From the NCBI GenBank assembly GCA_045106985.1, contig JBGCFQ010000020.1, positions 62,001 through 126,000 of the forward strand: DNA of 64,000 nucleotides, read 5' to 3'. Numbering within the stretch: position 1 is the first letter of the stretch; every line of letters starts with the position of its first letter. The DNA is from JAUIET01 sp045106985 (GTDB lineage Bacteria; Pseudomonadota; Gammaproteobacteria; Pseudomonadales; JAUIET01). The notes under the pieces are model-generated. The model was not told where the DNA came from. It ran no database searches and was given only the letters and a program-made list of their open reading frames with translations. The position numbers and the translations under genes were made by a program. Of the stretch, positions 26,583 through 34,672 are shown piece by piece.

Positions 26583-27708
26583 TTATATCCAGATCTCTAA
26601 GTGCCAGTCCCGTTGCCAAAGCCATTTCAGGGTGGCCTCTACCTATCATAGGTAACTCCTCATCAAACTTGTCGCCGAACCTCGCGATTGGGTCAGGTAA
26701 GATTGTGACGGGTAAATTCATAAGTCCCGTTAACACATCGGCAACACCCCGCCAACGCGCCACACTACCAACAAGATAGATCTGACTGATCGGCTCTCCA
26801 CGTGTTTCCGCCACCGCATACACCAAGGCTCGCTTTAAGCTATCCGCAAGCTTTTTGAAACTAGGTCGTAGAATTTGCAATAGCGTATCGGCCACCTCGC
26901 GCTTTGCCTCATTAAGTCCCGCCTGACCAAAGGAACCGAGTCCACAAAGCCGAACCTGCTCTCTAGCCACTTCAGTATCCATATCCAGTGCGCTAGCGAT
27001 TTCATTCACCAGCTCACTCTCGCCAAACTTAAGCTCTTCATCAAACAACAGTCTACGACCGGAGATGATTGATAGGTAAGACATAGCGTTACCAAAGTTG
27101 ATGACAAGAACTGTCTCACCGACTTGCGTTCCATCAATGGCTGTTACCAAGCGCTTAATAGCTGCAGGTCCAATATCCATCGACATAACTTCCAGACCAG
27201 CTCCATATAAGCTATCTAGGTAAGCTGTGACGTTTTTCTGTTTCGCTATCGCCACAACAGCTAGGCCTTTACCGTGTTTTTCAGCACGCCTAACCGGAAG
27301 ATAATCAATGACGTAATCGCTAAGCGGGCCTTCTACTCTATCGGCAACAATATTCGCGATGGCATAGCTAGCATCTTGTCCATCTTTCGTTTCAAAATTA
27401 ACAGACAGAATTTTTAATTCAGACGCTGGCATCATTGCATTGATTTTCTTGCCTCTGAACTGAGCGAACTCTTTGACACTTTTAACGAGATGTTTGAATT
27501 CTTTTTTGTTGTAAATCAGGTCTTCTCTGGTTTGCGCGAAAGGAATGCTGACCCAATCACTTATACGAATCTTCCCTGCATCGTTTTGTTCCAGCTGAAC
27601 CATATTGAGGCTTTGTTGTGCAATTTCTAAACCTATGTTGCTACGGACTACGCTTTTTGAGTCCGCGGCGCGGTTGGGCTTTATTTTGTTCCACACACTG
27701 GCATTCAT
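26557..27708 (-). CDS. PilM/MshI-like cytoplasmic pilus ATP-binding protein
   Basis: A 383-residue actin-like (FtsA-fold) protein of the pilus inner-membrane complex. Visible are the first phosphate-binding strand (SNIGLEIAQQSLNMVQLEQ), a central DIGPAAIKRL, the second phosphate loop VLVINFGNAMSYLSIISG, and the adenosine motif IYLVGSVARWRGVADVL. It starts the MNOP-secretin block after a 213-bp gap, so a promoter may lie in 27709-27921. In MSHA terms it would be MshI. Confidence 0.83.
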   Translation of the reverse strand: MNASVWNKIKPNRAADSKSVVRSNIGLEIAQQSLNMVQLEQNDAGKIRISDWVSIPFAQTREDLIYNKKEFKHLVKSVKEFAQFRGKKINAMMPASELKILSVNFETKDGQDASYAIANIVADRVEGPLSDYVIDYLPVRRAEKHGKGLAVVAIAKQKNVTAYLDSLYGAGLEVMSMDIGPAAIKRLVTAIDGTQVGETVLVINFGNAMSYLSIISGRRLLFDEELKFGESELVNEIASALDMDTEVAREQVRLCGLGSFGQAGLNEAKREVADTLLQILRPSFKKLADSLKRALVYAVAETRGEPISQIYLVGSVARWRGVADVLTGLMNLPVTILPDPIARFGDKFDEELPMIGRGHPEMALATGLALRDLDINGKYRPGS

Positions 27709-27921
27709 TAGTTTTCGCTAAGCATTGGTGCGCTTGATTGCACAGTGCGCGCTAGTAAACGCCGCCTATGACAACCAATCGACTGTGATTTTGTGATTGC
27801 TCACTCAATAATAGTATTCGTAAGCAAGAGCCTCCATTCTGAGGCGGAGATAAGACCCTGAATCGGCAATCAATTTCGCAGACTGCGGACAAGATCACCT
27901 ATGTGTGTTTTTTGACCAGCA

Positions 27922-30741
27922 CTATTGTGTACAACGAATAAGAATGTTGTCGATCGTAAATGACTTCCAACCGCTATTGTATCCAGAGCTTTCAAAGGCT
28001 ATGTATGTGTCAGAGCCAGCAGCAGAAGTGATATCGTATTCCTTACGAGTGGTAGAGAAGCTGTTGTAGCTCGAATCAAGCTGATCTATCTCTTGCCAAT
28101 CGCCGTCGGGTCCATTAGGGCTTACTCGAACACGAAGTGTATCTCCAGACCCCAGCCAAGCTGATTTAGTATCGAAACTCATTGTCATTTTGGTGGCACC
28201 GTACAGAGGTATTTTACGGTAGACAGCTGCACTACCTTCTCCAGAAAAGCTCAAAGCAGAACTTGTACCAGACCCGCTTATTTTAACGTTACCATTGAAC
28301 GCGTCATTATCGTCGCTCGACTCCATCCAGTTGTCGTTCCAGGCAACTGTGCCATTGCTGTTTGCATATGATTTGCTATCAAAGAAATCGGCCACACCAC
28401 CTTCACAACTTTCCGCAATTGCAAATGCAACTGCGTCGTCGCTTCTAGATTCGTACGCCATCTCCATTGCGTACGCTGGAGGTGCATCGGGACCCGACAG
28501 TGACTTAGATGCTTCGGCTTCGATTTCTATCCCGGTCAAGGCATAGTTGTAAACGATGAGTTCATCGAGCACGCCTTTCCAGCCAGAGCCAATCAGGAAA
28601 TTATTGGTATTCGCTTCAGGCTCAAAAGCTGTATCAAAAACATTCGCTACCGCACCGTTAATATACGTAGTTGCCGTGTCTGAATCAGCGTCAAACACCA
28701 TCGCAATATGATTCCAGGAGCCATCAGCCAGTCCTGGGAATGGCCCCATGCGAATGTCTTCCATAGAATTCGAGAGACTCCAGTTAAATTGACCAGCATC
28801 AAAACCTAGCATAAAGCTCTGCTCGTTTGCCCCATCCGCTTTGCTCATGACAATCTGCTCGCCAACGCTTCCTGATTCACTGAGCAACCAAAGCATCGTC
28901 GTAAAACTGCGATCAAGCACAAGGCCAGAGTCACTAGCCAATTGCAGGGCGCCACCGGCGCCATCAAATCCTAAAGCGCCCTGCCATCCGCCGGGTTTCC
29001 AAAGAGGTGAGTCGATAATACTTGCTGACCGGCTTCCTACCACATCCCTGGCAATTGCCCCAGAACCCTCATTAAAAGGGAAATGTGCCTCCATACGATT
29101 AATGTTACCCATACCTTCTCCGATGTGAACCGCTTGTATCACTTCGGAAGCTTCAAAAGCACTGCCAGAAAAGTAAAGCCGGGCTGTTCCGGCAACCGTG
29201 TCAAAGTATATAAGATCTCCCGCGTAGGCTGTGACGGAATCGACTGAAGTGTCCTCGTTGAAACTAAGCACAATATTGCCGTCTTCAAAAATATGCGCTC
29301 CGCTTATATCCTTGTCTACGCTGTGCTCAGCGCCATCGAAGAACAGCGAAGAAGTAGACGCTGCTGTGTCAACCACAAAAAGATCGTTGCTCTGGTATCT
29401 GGTTCCAAATACGTCAGCCTCTTTATCAAGAGAAATAACAACGCGTCCATCCAAAGTGACTGATACAGAGCTTATATTATCTACAATGCCGATAGCACTA
29501 CCATCGATGAAGGTTCTAAACACCTTGGTCGTCGCATCGTATTCCACTAAGTCTTGAGGTTCGAATACTGTACCTGCAGGTGTAAAGGTATTGGCAAAAG
29601 ACATTAGATAGCGATTGTTGGACAGCTTATGTACGGCCGTTATGTTCTCACTGAAACTGTTAAATGCGCCTTCCAGTTCATACTCAATCTCAGACTTCGC
29701 GCGACTGACAAGCATTAGGTCTTTCGCTTCAAAACTTTGCCCCAGCAGGGAAGCCTCAGTGTCGGTAGCAAGCATGAAATCTTCAATAACAACTCCCGCA
29801 TTGCAAGACTGGCCACAAGGGCACACATAACTCACGCTGACGCGCGCATACTCGCTGGCTTTCCCTGATTCTTTGGCGTGCAGTGTCATGTGCTTCCTTA
29901 CAGCGGTAGCCTCCAAACGCAAAATCAAACCAAAATTCTCATGCTTCCCGCTAATCCACTCGGACGCGAGTGGAGTAATGTCAACAGACTTTGTTCCGGG
30001 TTGGGTTATTTCAAACTGAGCGGACGGTGTAGCATCGTAGTCTCCACCGTTCTGGATCCAGGGTTCCGCTGAGGATACGTCACCTTCTTGCCATTGAGTG
30101 GTTAAGCGATGCAGCTGAACTGTCTCTTGCAACCCGCCATTAGCTTTTACTGCCAGATTTAGAATGCCACTGACAAGCTTTGCCGTTGAAGGAATTGAAG
30201 ATAAATCAAAACGTAAAACAGGGTACTCAAGCTCAGTAGACTTTGAATTAAGATGCATGTCATTGGCATCGCCTTTATTGTCAAATTCCTTGCCTGGTCT
30301 TAGGTTTAGATAGGCGTCAGCCGCCACGGCAACGTCGAGTAGGCGAGAGTTCGCATGATCGTACAAGATCTGGTCTTCCAGTACCTCCACGGTTTGCTCT
30401 CCGTGACGATTCGTTGTTGTGCTGGTTATTGTAAAGGCGCTGGGTGAGCCATTGAATTGCAGATCATAACTACCTCCGGCGAAACCAATCCCGGCCCTGT
30501 TTGTCGGTAGTTCACAATTATTACTCTGAGCCAACCACTTCGCATGCTCCATCGCCGCATCGGTAACGCTAATGTTGCTATCTTTCTGCATCTCGTTTTC
30601 AGTCATTGCGGCCGTAGTCGCCGTCTCTCTGGTAGAGATAAACGCGAAAACGCCCAGTAGAGCCAACATGAACACGACTGGCACGAGGGCAAACCCTTCT
30701 TGGATATTATTAGCTTGCCTTAGTTTTAAGCTTTGCAGCAT
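27922..30741 (-). CDS. Large tip pilin fused to DNRLRE, repeat and LamG adhesin domains
   Basis: A 939-residue predicted pilus-tip adhesin. Residues 1-46 are a class III-type prepilin start: a 16-residue leader ending Gly16, then Phe17 and a membrane helix (FALVPVVFMLALLGVFAF). Position +5 is Pro rather than Glu, as in GspK-type tip pseudopilins. Residues 140-310 look like a DNRLRE domain (LRFDLSSIPSTAKLVSGILNL). Residues 321-545 hold four repeats of about 55 residues. Residues 551-745 are a LamG/concanavalin-like jelly roll (FPFNEGSGAIARDVVG, DGSWNHIAMVFD). A further beta domain fills 790-939. It resembles an MshP-like pilin joined to an MshQ-like adhesin. It follows the PilW-like gene by 2 bp. 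No catalytic site is seen; I infer ligand or surface binding. Confidence 0.8.
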   Translation of the reverse strand: MLQSLKLRQANNIQEGFALVPVVFMLALLGVFAFISTRETATTAAMTENEMQKDSNISVTDAAMEHAKWLAQSNNCELPTNRAGIGFAGGSYDLQFNGSPSAFTITSTTTNRHGEQTVEVLEDQILYDHANSRLLDVAVAADAYLNLRPGKEFDNKGDANDMHLNSKSTELEYPVLRFDLSSIPSTAKLVSGILNLAVKANGGLQETVQLHRLTTQWQEGDVSSAEPWIQNGGDYDATPSAQFEITQPGTKSVDITPLASEWISGKHENFGLILRLEATAVRKHMTLHAKESGKASEYARVSVSYVCPCGQSCNAGVVIEDFMLATDTEASLLGQSFEAKDLMLVSRAKSEIEYELEGAFNSFSENITAVHKLSNNRYLMSFANTFTPAGTVFEPQDLVEYDATTKVFRTFIDGSAIGIVDNISSVSVTLDGRVVISLDKEADVFGTRYQSNDLFVVDTAASTSSLFFDGAEHSVDKDISGAHIFEDGNIVLSFNEDTSVDSVTAYAGDLIYFDTVAGTARLYFSGSAFEASEVIQAVHIGEGMGNINRMEAHFPFNEGSGAIARDVVGSRSASIIDSPLWKPGGWQGALGFDGAGGALQLASDSGLVLDRSFTTMLWLLSESGSVGEQIVMSKADGANEQSFMLGFDAGQFNWSLSNSMEDIRMGPFPGLADGSWNHIAMVFDADSDTATTYINGAVANVFDTAFEPEANTNNFLIGSGWKGVLDELIVYNYALTGIEIEAEASKSLSGPDAPPAYAMEMAYESRSDDAVAFAIAESCEGGVADFFDSKSYANSNGTVAWNDNWMESSDDNDAFNGNVKISGSGTSSALSFSGEGSAAVYRKIPLYGATKMTMSFDTKSAWLGSGDTLRVRVSPNGPDGDWQEIDQLDSSYNSFSTTRKEYDITSAAGSDTYIAFESSGYNSGWKSFTIDNILIRCTQ
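29107..29781 (-). repeat. Four tandem ~55-residue repeats inside the tip adhesin
   Basis: Residues 321-545 of the 939-residue protein repeat a pattern of LSF/ISL, then a Gly-rich step, DLVxYD or DLIYFD, FxGSA, and ISAVHI/DGNI. Examples are PQDLVEYDATTKVFRTFIDG, SNDLFVVDTAASTSSLFFDG and AGDLIYFDTVAGTARLYFSG. The spacing is about 55 residues. This is likely a beta-rich solenoid or a propeller-like module. Confidence 0.75.
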
Positions 30742-30743
30742 CG

Positions 30744-31712
30744 TTAACTCTCCTCTGTGCCAACCCTTATGGTCGTCTCCAATTCAACGCGTTCGCCCTC
30801 TTCATTTTCGAGTTTAAGCTCAATACGAACAAGTTCTGCGTTTGTTCCAGTGTCCAGACGTTCAAAGCTCAACTCGACCACATCATAAGCAATCACTTCT
30901 TCGACGAAATCGCGCCCAGAAATGGGAGGTGTTCCTGACACTTCGAATGGTGCAGGGATGCGCTCAAGCAATTGGTTATTCGACATATGAAATACTCTCA
31001 AATCGAGCCAGTCCTCACCGCCCAGATTATCTTCGTCGTCATTGCCCACGCCGCCAGAGAATGTCTCATCAACTAAATCATCGCCATCGTCATCAGTACC
31101 GCACAACCCCGGGCAACCGTTATTCAACACATCAGCACCAGGGTCTTCATCAATTCGGCCGTCTCCGTCATTATCAATTCCGTCTAGCCAGTCTTCATCC
31201 GACGTGCCGTCCTCGTCATCGTCATCGTTGTCGCCTTCATCTATTTCACCGTCGCCATCATCATCTAACCTCCAAAGGCCAGGTGCATAATCAAAATTCC
31301 AATCGGCTGGAGGGTCTTCGTTAACTCGTCCATCGCCGTCGTTATCACGATCGGCGCCATCTACCAAGTCAATATCGGAATAGCCATCAAGAGTAACCGC
31401 TAACACAGCGGTATCATTCCAGCCCGCAGGAACAGGGAAAACACCTCGCCTAAAGTTCTCTCGTATGGATCCGGTATTGACGTTATCTCGTTGAGGTACG
31501 GTCAAACGATCAGCTCTTTGTATCGCCTCTACCATTCGCCGCATGGCCAGATGCGCTTGCGACTGAAGGTTGCTTTTGCGATGAATTTCTACGGCGCTGT
31601 TCATGCTCGAAGTGACAATACTTGTTAGTCCAGCGACCAACACTCCGGCGATAGCCAGCGTAATCAACAACTCGAGCAAGGTGAAACCGGCTTTAGAAAA
31701 TCGTATCCTCAT
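30744..31712 (-). CDS. PilW/MshO-like minor pilin with acidic calcium-type repeats
   Basis: A 322-residue prepilin. The leader MRIRFSKAG is followed by FTLLELLITLAIAGVLVAGL with Glu at +5, the standard class III N terminus. Residues 118-236 are extremely Asp/Gly-rich and repeat the thrombospondin type 3-like calcium loop (RDNDGDGRVNED, DDGDGEIDEGD, NDGDGRIDEDPG, DDDGDDLVDE). The C-terminal 80 residues return to a beta pattern. A Cys pair (NNGCPGLCG) lies inside the acidic tract. Calcium binding is inferred from the loops. The start overlaps the PilV-like stop (ATGA). Confidence 0.85.
   Translation of the reverse strand: MRIRFSKAGFTLLELLITLAIAGVLVAGLTSIVTSSMNSAVEIHRKSNLQSQAHLAMRRMVEAIQRADRLTVPQRDNVNTGSIRENFRRGVFPVPAGWNDTAVLAVTLDGYSDIDLVDGADRDNDGDGRVNEDPPADWNFDYAPGLWRLDDDGDGEIDEGDNDDDDEDGTSDEDWLDGIDNDGDGRIDEDPGADVLNNGCPGLCGTDDDGDDLVDETFSGGVGNDDEDNLGGEDWLDLRVFHMSNNQLLERIPAPFEVSGTPPISGRDFVEEVIAYDVVELSFERLDTGTNAELVRIELKLENEEGERVELETTIRVGTEES
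31005..31361 (-). repeat. Acidic DxDGDG repeat tract
   Basis: This encodes residues 118-236 of the PilW-like minor pilin, with at least four DxDGDGxxDED-type units spaced irregularly. The repetitive GAC/GAT/GGC codons produce Ser-rich shadow frames on the other strand. Confidence 0.85.
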
Positions 31713-32155
31713 AGCCCGCTTACCAAGGTTTCCTGGGCGATGGTCGACCCTGCGACCTCAACCTTAAGCCAGAGAATGTGCTCATCACCGCCGGTGAATA
31801 CATCGTTATCGCCATCAATGTTATCTGCGTCGTAACGTTGCAGGTACACTAAACGCCGATCTGGCGTGCTCGCGTTGTCAGAGTACAGCGTGCTCGGTGT
31901 ATTCTCATCTGCCAACAATTGCGCTTCAGCATCGAGCTCTGAAAAAGGCATGCTTAGCATGCTTTCATACTTACCCAGCATTTTGTAATGTTGTCGCTGC
32001 AGGTCTGCATTAATACGGCTGCCCAACTGCGCAGTGCTCAAGGCCTCCATTGCTGGCACCAGGCTTATGGCCAGTATCGCAATAGCAATAAGTACTTCGA
32101 TATAAGAAATACCAGCTTGCTGAACACGATTTGCACTACTTCTTTTTCGATGCAT
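31709..32155 (-). CDS. PilV/MshD-like minor pilin
   Basis: A 148-residue prepilin. The 15-residue leader MHRKRSSANRVQQAG is followed by ISYIEVLIAIAILAISLVP with Glu at +5, the PilV/GspI pattern. The body is short and acidic, with one DNIDGDNDVF stretch that could bind calcium. A longer frame from 32224 overlaps the upstream gene. The ATG at 32155, 1 bp past the upstream TAG, places the leader correctly. It overlaps the PilW-like gene by 4 bp. Confidence 0.83.
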   Translation of the reverse strand: MHRKRSSANRVQQAGISYIEVLIAIAILAISLVPAMEALSTAQLGSRINADLQRQHYKMLGKYESMLSMPFSELDAEAQLLADENTPSTLYSDNASTPDRRLVYLQRYDADNIDGDNDVFTGGDEHILWLKVEVAGSTIAQETLVSGL

Positions 32156-32156
32156 G

Positions 32157-32702
32157 CTATTCCACCGCAGCCAAGACAAGGCCTGACACACCGCTAAGCT
32201 GAATAACACGGCCGAAGCTTCCAACCCTGAGAGTTAAGTCAACATCGCGAACAAAAGTCGCCGTGCTCGTACCGTCATATACAAAGGGCCTACCTTGCGG
32301 CGTGAAGTAAAGATCGCTGCTATATGATGTGGGTCCAGTCTGGAATGCGCCCTCGGACGTAATAAAGATAACGCCTCGAGCGCTGGCTTGTTGATTGAGT
32401 TGCATCGAGAATGGCGCCTTACTGTGAGGATGAAGCGCCAAGTTTTCGCTCTCCAGTGCATCCGTTGGCGCCGCTAATTCATGCACCGCCACTGTGGTGT
32501 TTTCTAGAATTCGAACCGCGTGGTAAGTATTTTTTTGAATAGATTCGCTGCGAGCAAATCGTAAGGAATTTACTACCTCTTGGCTGGCAGCGATAAGTCG
32601 TTGTTCATCATTACTACCAATAAACGAAGGTACTGCGGTAGACGCGACGATGGCAAGAATAACGAGCACTGCCAGAAGTTCTAGCAGCGTATAACCTTTC
32701 AT
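32157..32702 (-). CDS. FimT/GspH-like minor pilin
   Basis: A prepilin of about 181 residues. The helix YTLLELLAVLVILAIVASTAVPSF, with Glu at +5 and Pro near +22, follows a Gly. AASQEVVNSLRFARSESIQKN is the GspH/FimT helix end. The ATG at 32702 gives a three-residue leader (MKG). A TTG at 32744 would give a 17-residue leader but has no well-spaced ribosome-binding site; the choice is uncertain. It sits 1 bp before the PilV-like gene. In pili of this kind it would join the tip complex with the PilV- and PilW-like proteins. Confidence 0.8.
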   Translation of the reverse strand: MKGYTLLELLAVLVILAIVASTAVPSFIGSNDEQRLIAASQEVVNSLRFARSESIQKNTYHAVRILENTTVAVHELAAPTDALESENLALHPHSKAPFSMQLNQQASARGVIFITSEGAFQTGPTSYSSDLYFTPQGRPFVYDGTSTATFVRDVDLTLRVGSFGRVIQLSGVSGLVLAAVE

Positions 32703-32756
32703 TTCGGAGTTGAGAGTTCTAAGCGAGGCGCAGGAGCGACACAACCTAAAAGGAAT

Positions 32757-33350
32757 CTAACGGTCGTCGTGCGCTGCATCGTCCGCAACTATGCGTCCAG
32801 ATACCGCATCGAATAGCCAGCCTGCGGGGGTTGCAGCGCCTACTGGAACAAGTGCACCAACACTAGTAATTCTCACAGCTGAGCTGCCAGTAACTGGATT
32901 TTCAGGCATCTTGCGCAAGTAAGGTCCGTAATCGAAGTCAGCAAGCTTAAGAGCGCATGCCTGACCTTCATTGGCGGTATAGTTAGTTAGCTGATTAACA
33001 AATACAGCTGGGTCTAGTGCCGTGGTACTCCCTGCGGGGGCTGTACCACAGGTCAATCCGCCAAGAGCTGAAGAATTTGTGCCAGGGTACTCCCCATGTT
33101 GCTGGTAGTAGTAATTAATAGACGAGCGCAGTGCAGCCAGATTCGAATCTAAAGCAGATAATTTGGCGTCGTCAGTACTCGCTGAAAACTGCGGGACAAC
33201 AATAGCGGCCAGAATCGCGAGTATGATTACCACTATTAGTAGTTCAACTAGGGTAAAACCATTTTGAAGCGCTTTTACTACACTGGTCGTTTCTCGAACT
33301 TCGCTATTCGTTCTGCTATTCATTTCACTAGCCATGTCACTTTTGTCCAT
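32757..33350 (-). CDS. Major pilin-like protein, GspG/MshA type
   Basis: A 197-residue prepilin. The long leader (31 residues from ATG 33350, or 22 from the in-frame ATG at 33323) ends in Gly, followed by FTLVELLIVVIILAILAAIVVPQF with Glu at +5. The body has the GspG-like INYYYQQHGEYPG segment and a possible disulfide between TCGTA and QACAL. It ends in a hydrophobic GWLFDAVSGRIV strand, also seen in GspG/MshA-type pilins. It follows a 145-bp gap with a promoter-like sequence, as expected for the most abundant subunit. Confidence 0.85.
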   Translation of the reverse strand: MDKSDMASEMNSRTNSEVRETTSVVKALQNGFTLVELLIVVIILAILAAIVVPQFSASTDDAKLSALDSNLAALRSSINYYYQQHGEYPGTNSSALGGLTCGTAPAGSTTALDPAVFVNQLTNYTANEGQACALKLADFDYGPYLRKMPENPVTGSSAVRITSVGALVPVGAATPAGWLFDAVSGRIVADDAAHDDR

Positions 33351-33352
33351 TT

Positions 33353-33377
33353 ACAGGCGTTAAAAAAGCGCCCTGTT
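33353..33377 (-). other. Hairpin in the leader of the major pilin gene
   Basis: On the minus strand, ACAGGGCGC and GCCTGT arms flank TTTTTTAA immediately before the start codon, with one bulged base in the stem. It could mask or stabilise the 5' leader; alternatively it is chance. Confidence 0.35.
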
Positions 33378-33378
33378 C

Positions 33379-33406
33379 AGTATAAATAGTAGACCATGAC
33401 CATCAA
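33379..33406 (-). promoter_or_regulatory. Sigma-70-like promoter candidate for the major pilin
   Basis: Minus strand TTGATG (33406-33401), 16 bp, then TATACT (33384-33379). The predicted start near 33373 leaves a leader of about 24 nt before ATG 33350. An internal promoter for the major pilin would allow higher expression than the ATPase and platform genes upstream. Confidence 0.45.
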
Positions 33407-33495
33407 TTATGTGATCTCGCGAGTTTACGAGTGAGGCTGACGCGACAAACGGTCAGAAGAGGTAGCGCCGTAGGTGCTATTTAAAGAAGACTCCG

Positions 33496-34671
33496 CTAAT
33501 GTGCACCAGACGACATTTGGAAAATTGGCAGGATGAGTGAACTAACAAGAACACCCACCACAGCACCCATAACAATGAGCATGATAGGTTCTGCAGCCTT
33601 TGAAACTGTTTGTAAGCGTTTTTCGAGCTGGCGCTCGTAGTAGCTCGCAATACGCGCCATTACCTTGGGTAAACTACCACTAGCCTCGCCAGTGGTGACC
33701 ATTTGCTTCACCACGTCTGGCAGGAAATCAGCTTTTCTAAAACCTGAAGAAATGCCCTTGCCTTCTTGTAGGTCTTTCTCAAGACCCACAAAAAATTCAC
33801 GATAGCGTTGATTAGGTATAACATCACGGCAGGCCGCTAAGGTATCGACAACACTTACGCCACGCCCGAGTGACATTGCCATCACGCGCATCGATTGAAC
33901 CAGATACAGCTCAGAGTAAATACCCTTCGCAATCGGCATTTTCAATTTCAAGCCATCCAGGAAGTACCGTCCTGCGACGGAAGTGCAGAACACGTAAACC
34001 CCTGCAGCGATAGCAATGGAAGCTCCAATATAAATCGGCCAATAGGTAATCAGACTTTCACTGAATGTCATCAGTGCAATTGTTGTTGCGGGCAATTTGT
34101 CAGCCATGGTGCCAAACATTTCGGCAAACTTTGGGAAAACGACGACCAGCACAAAAATCACGACCAGAACTGAAAAAACCAGTAAGAATACGGGGTATGA
34201 AAGAGCCGATTGCATGGTCGCTTGCAGCTTTGAGCGTTTTTCATCCATCTCCATCAACTCGTCTAGCACTTCAGACATAAAGCCGCCTTGCTCACTGGCT
34301 TTTATAAGATTGGTGTACGTCGTGGAAAACACCTTCGGATGCTTGCTAAGCGCGTGAGAGAACGATTGCCCTTGCTCTACATCGGCGGCCAATTGGTCTA
34401 ACAGTTTTTTTAATGGTGGGCTTTGGCCATGGCGGGCCAAGCTGCGTAAAGACTCCAGCAGGCTATTACCTGTGTCGAGCAACAACGATAATTGTTCGGT
34501 AAAGAACATTCTGTCGTTCGGGCTTACAGTTTTACTCTGTAGAAAGTCGAGATTAATTTCAGGGTTTAAGCTACTCCCCTTCGCATCGTTTGCCGCATCA
34601 TTGGGGAGCGCTTGCTTAGCTTGCGAGGTTATGCCGCCCGAGTCCTGAATCTGTTTAACATTTATCGCCAT
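33496..34671 (-). CDS. Inner-membrane platform protein, GspF/PilC/MshG type
   Basis: A 391-residue polytopic protein that anchors the assembly ATPase. There are two T2SSF domains: the first starts FFTEQLSLLLDTGNSLLESL and the second SMRVMAMSLGRGVSVVDTL. Membrane helices lie near 163-186 (YPVFLLVFSVLVVIFVLVVVF), 215-236 and 365-388. KASEQGGFMSEVL and TTGEASGSLPKVM are the family's paired Glu/Gly motifs. About 45 extra polar residues precede the first domain. The start ATG at 34671 comes 1 bp after the ATPase stop. Confidence 0.93.
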   Translation of the reverse strand: MAINVKQIQDSGGITSQAKQALPNDAANDAKGSSLNPEINLDFLQSKTVSPNDRMFFTEQLSLLLDTGNSLLESLRSLARHGQSPPLKKLLDQLAADVEQGQSFSHALSKHPKVFSTTYTNLIKASEQGGFMSEVLDELMEMDEKRSKLQATMQSALSYPVFLLVFSVLVVIFVLVVVFPKFAEMFGTMADKLPATTIALMTFSESLITYWPIYIGASIAIAAGVYVFCTSVAGRYFLDGLKLKMPIAKGIYSELYLVQSMRVMAMSLGRGVSVVDTLAACRDVIPNQRYREFFVGLEKDLQEGKGISSGFRKADFLPDVVKQMVTTGEASGSLPKVMARIASYYERQLEKRLQTVSKAAEPIMLIVMGAVVGVLVSSLILPIFQMSSGAH

Positions 34672-34672
34672 A

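Noticed and set aside
27830..27845. GCCTC-GAGGC hairpin as terminator before the PilM-like gene
   Set aside because: The stem is only 5 bp and no T-run follows on the minus strand.
30842..31324. Plus-strand Ser/His/Arg-rich open frames
   Set aside because: They are the complement of the Asp/Gly repeat tract of the minor pilin; the low complexity comes from GAC/GAT codons.
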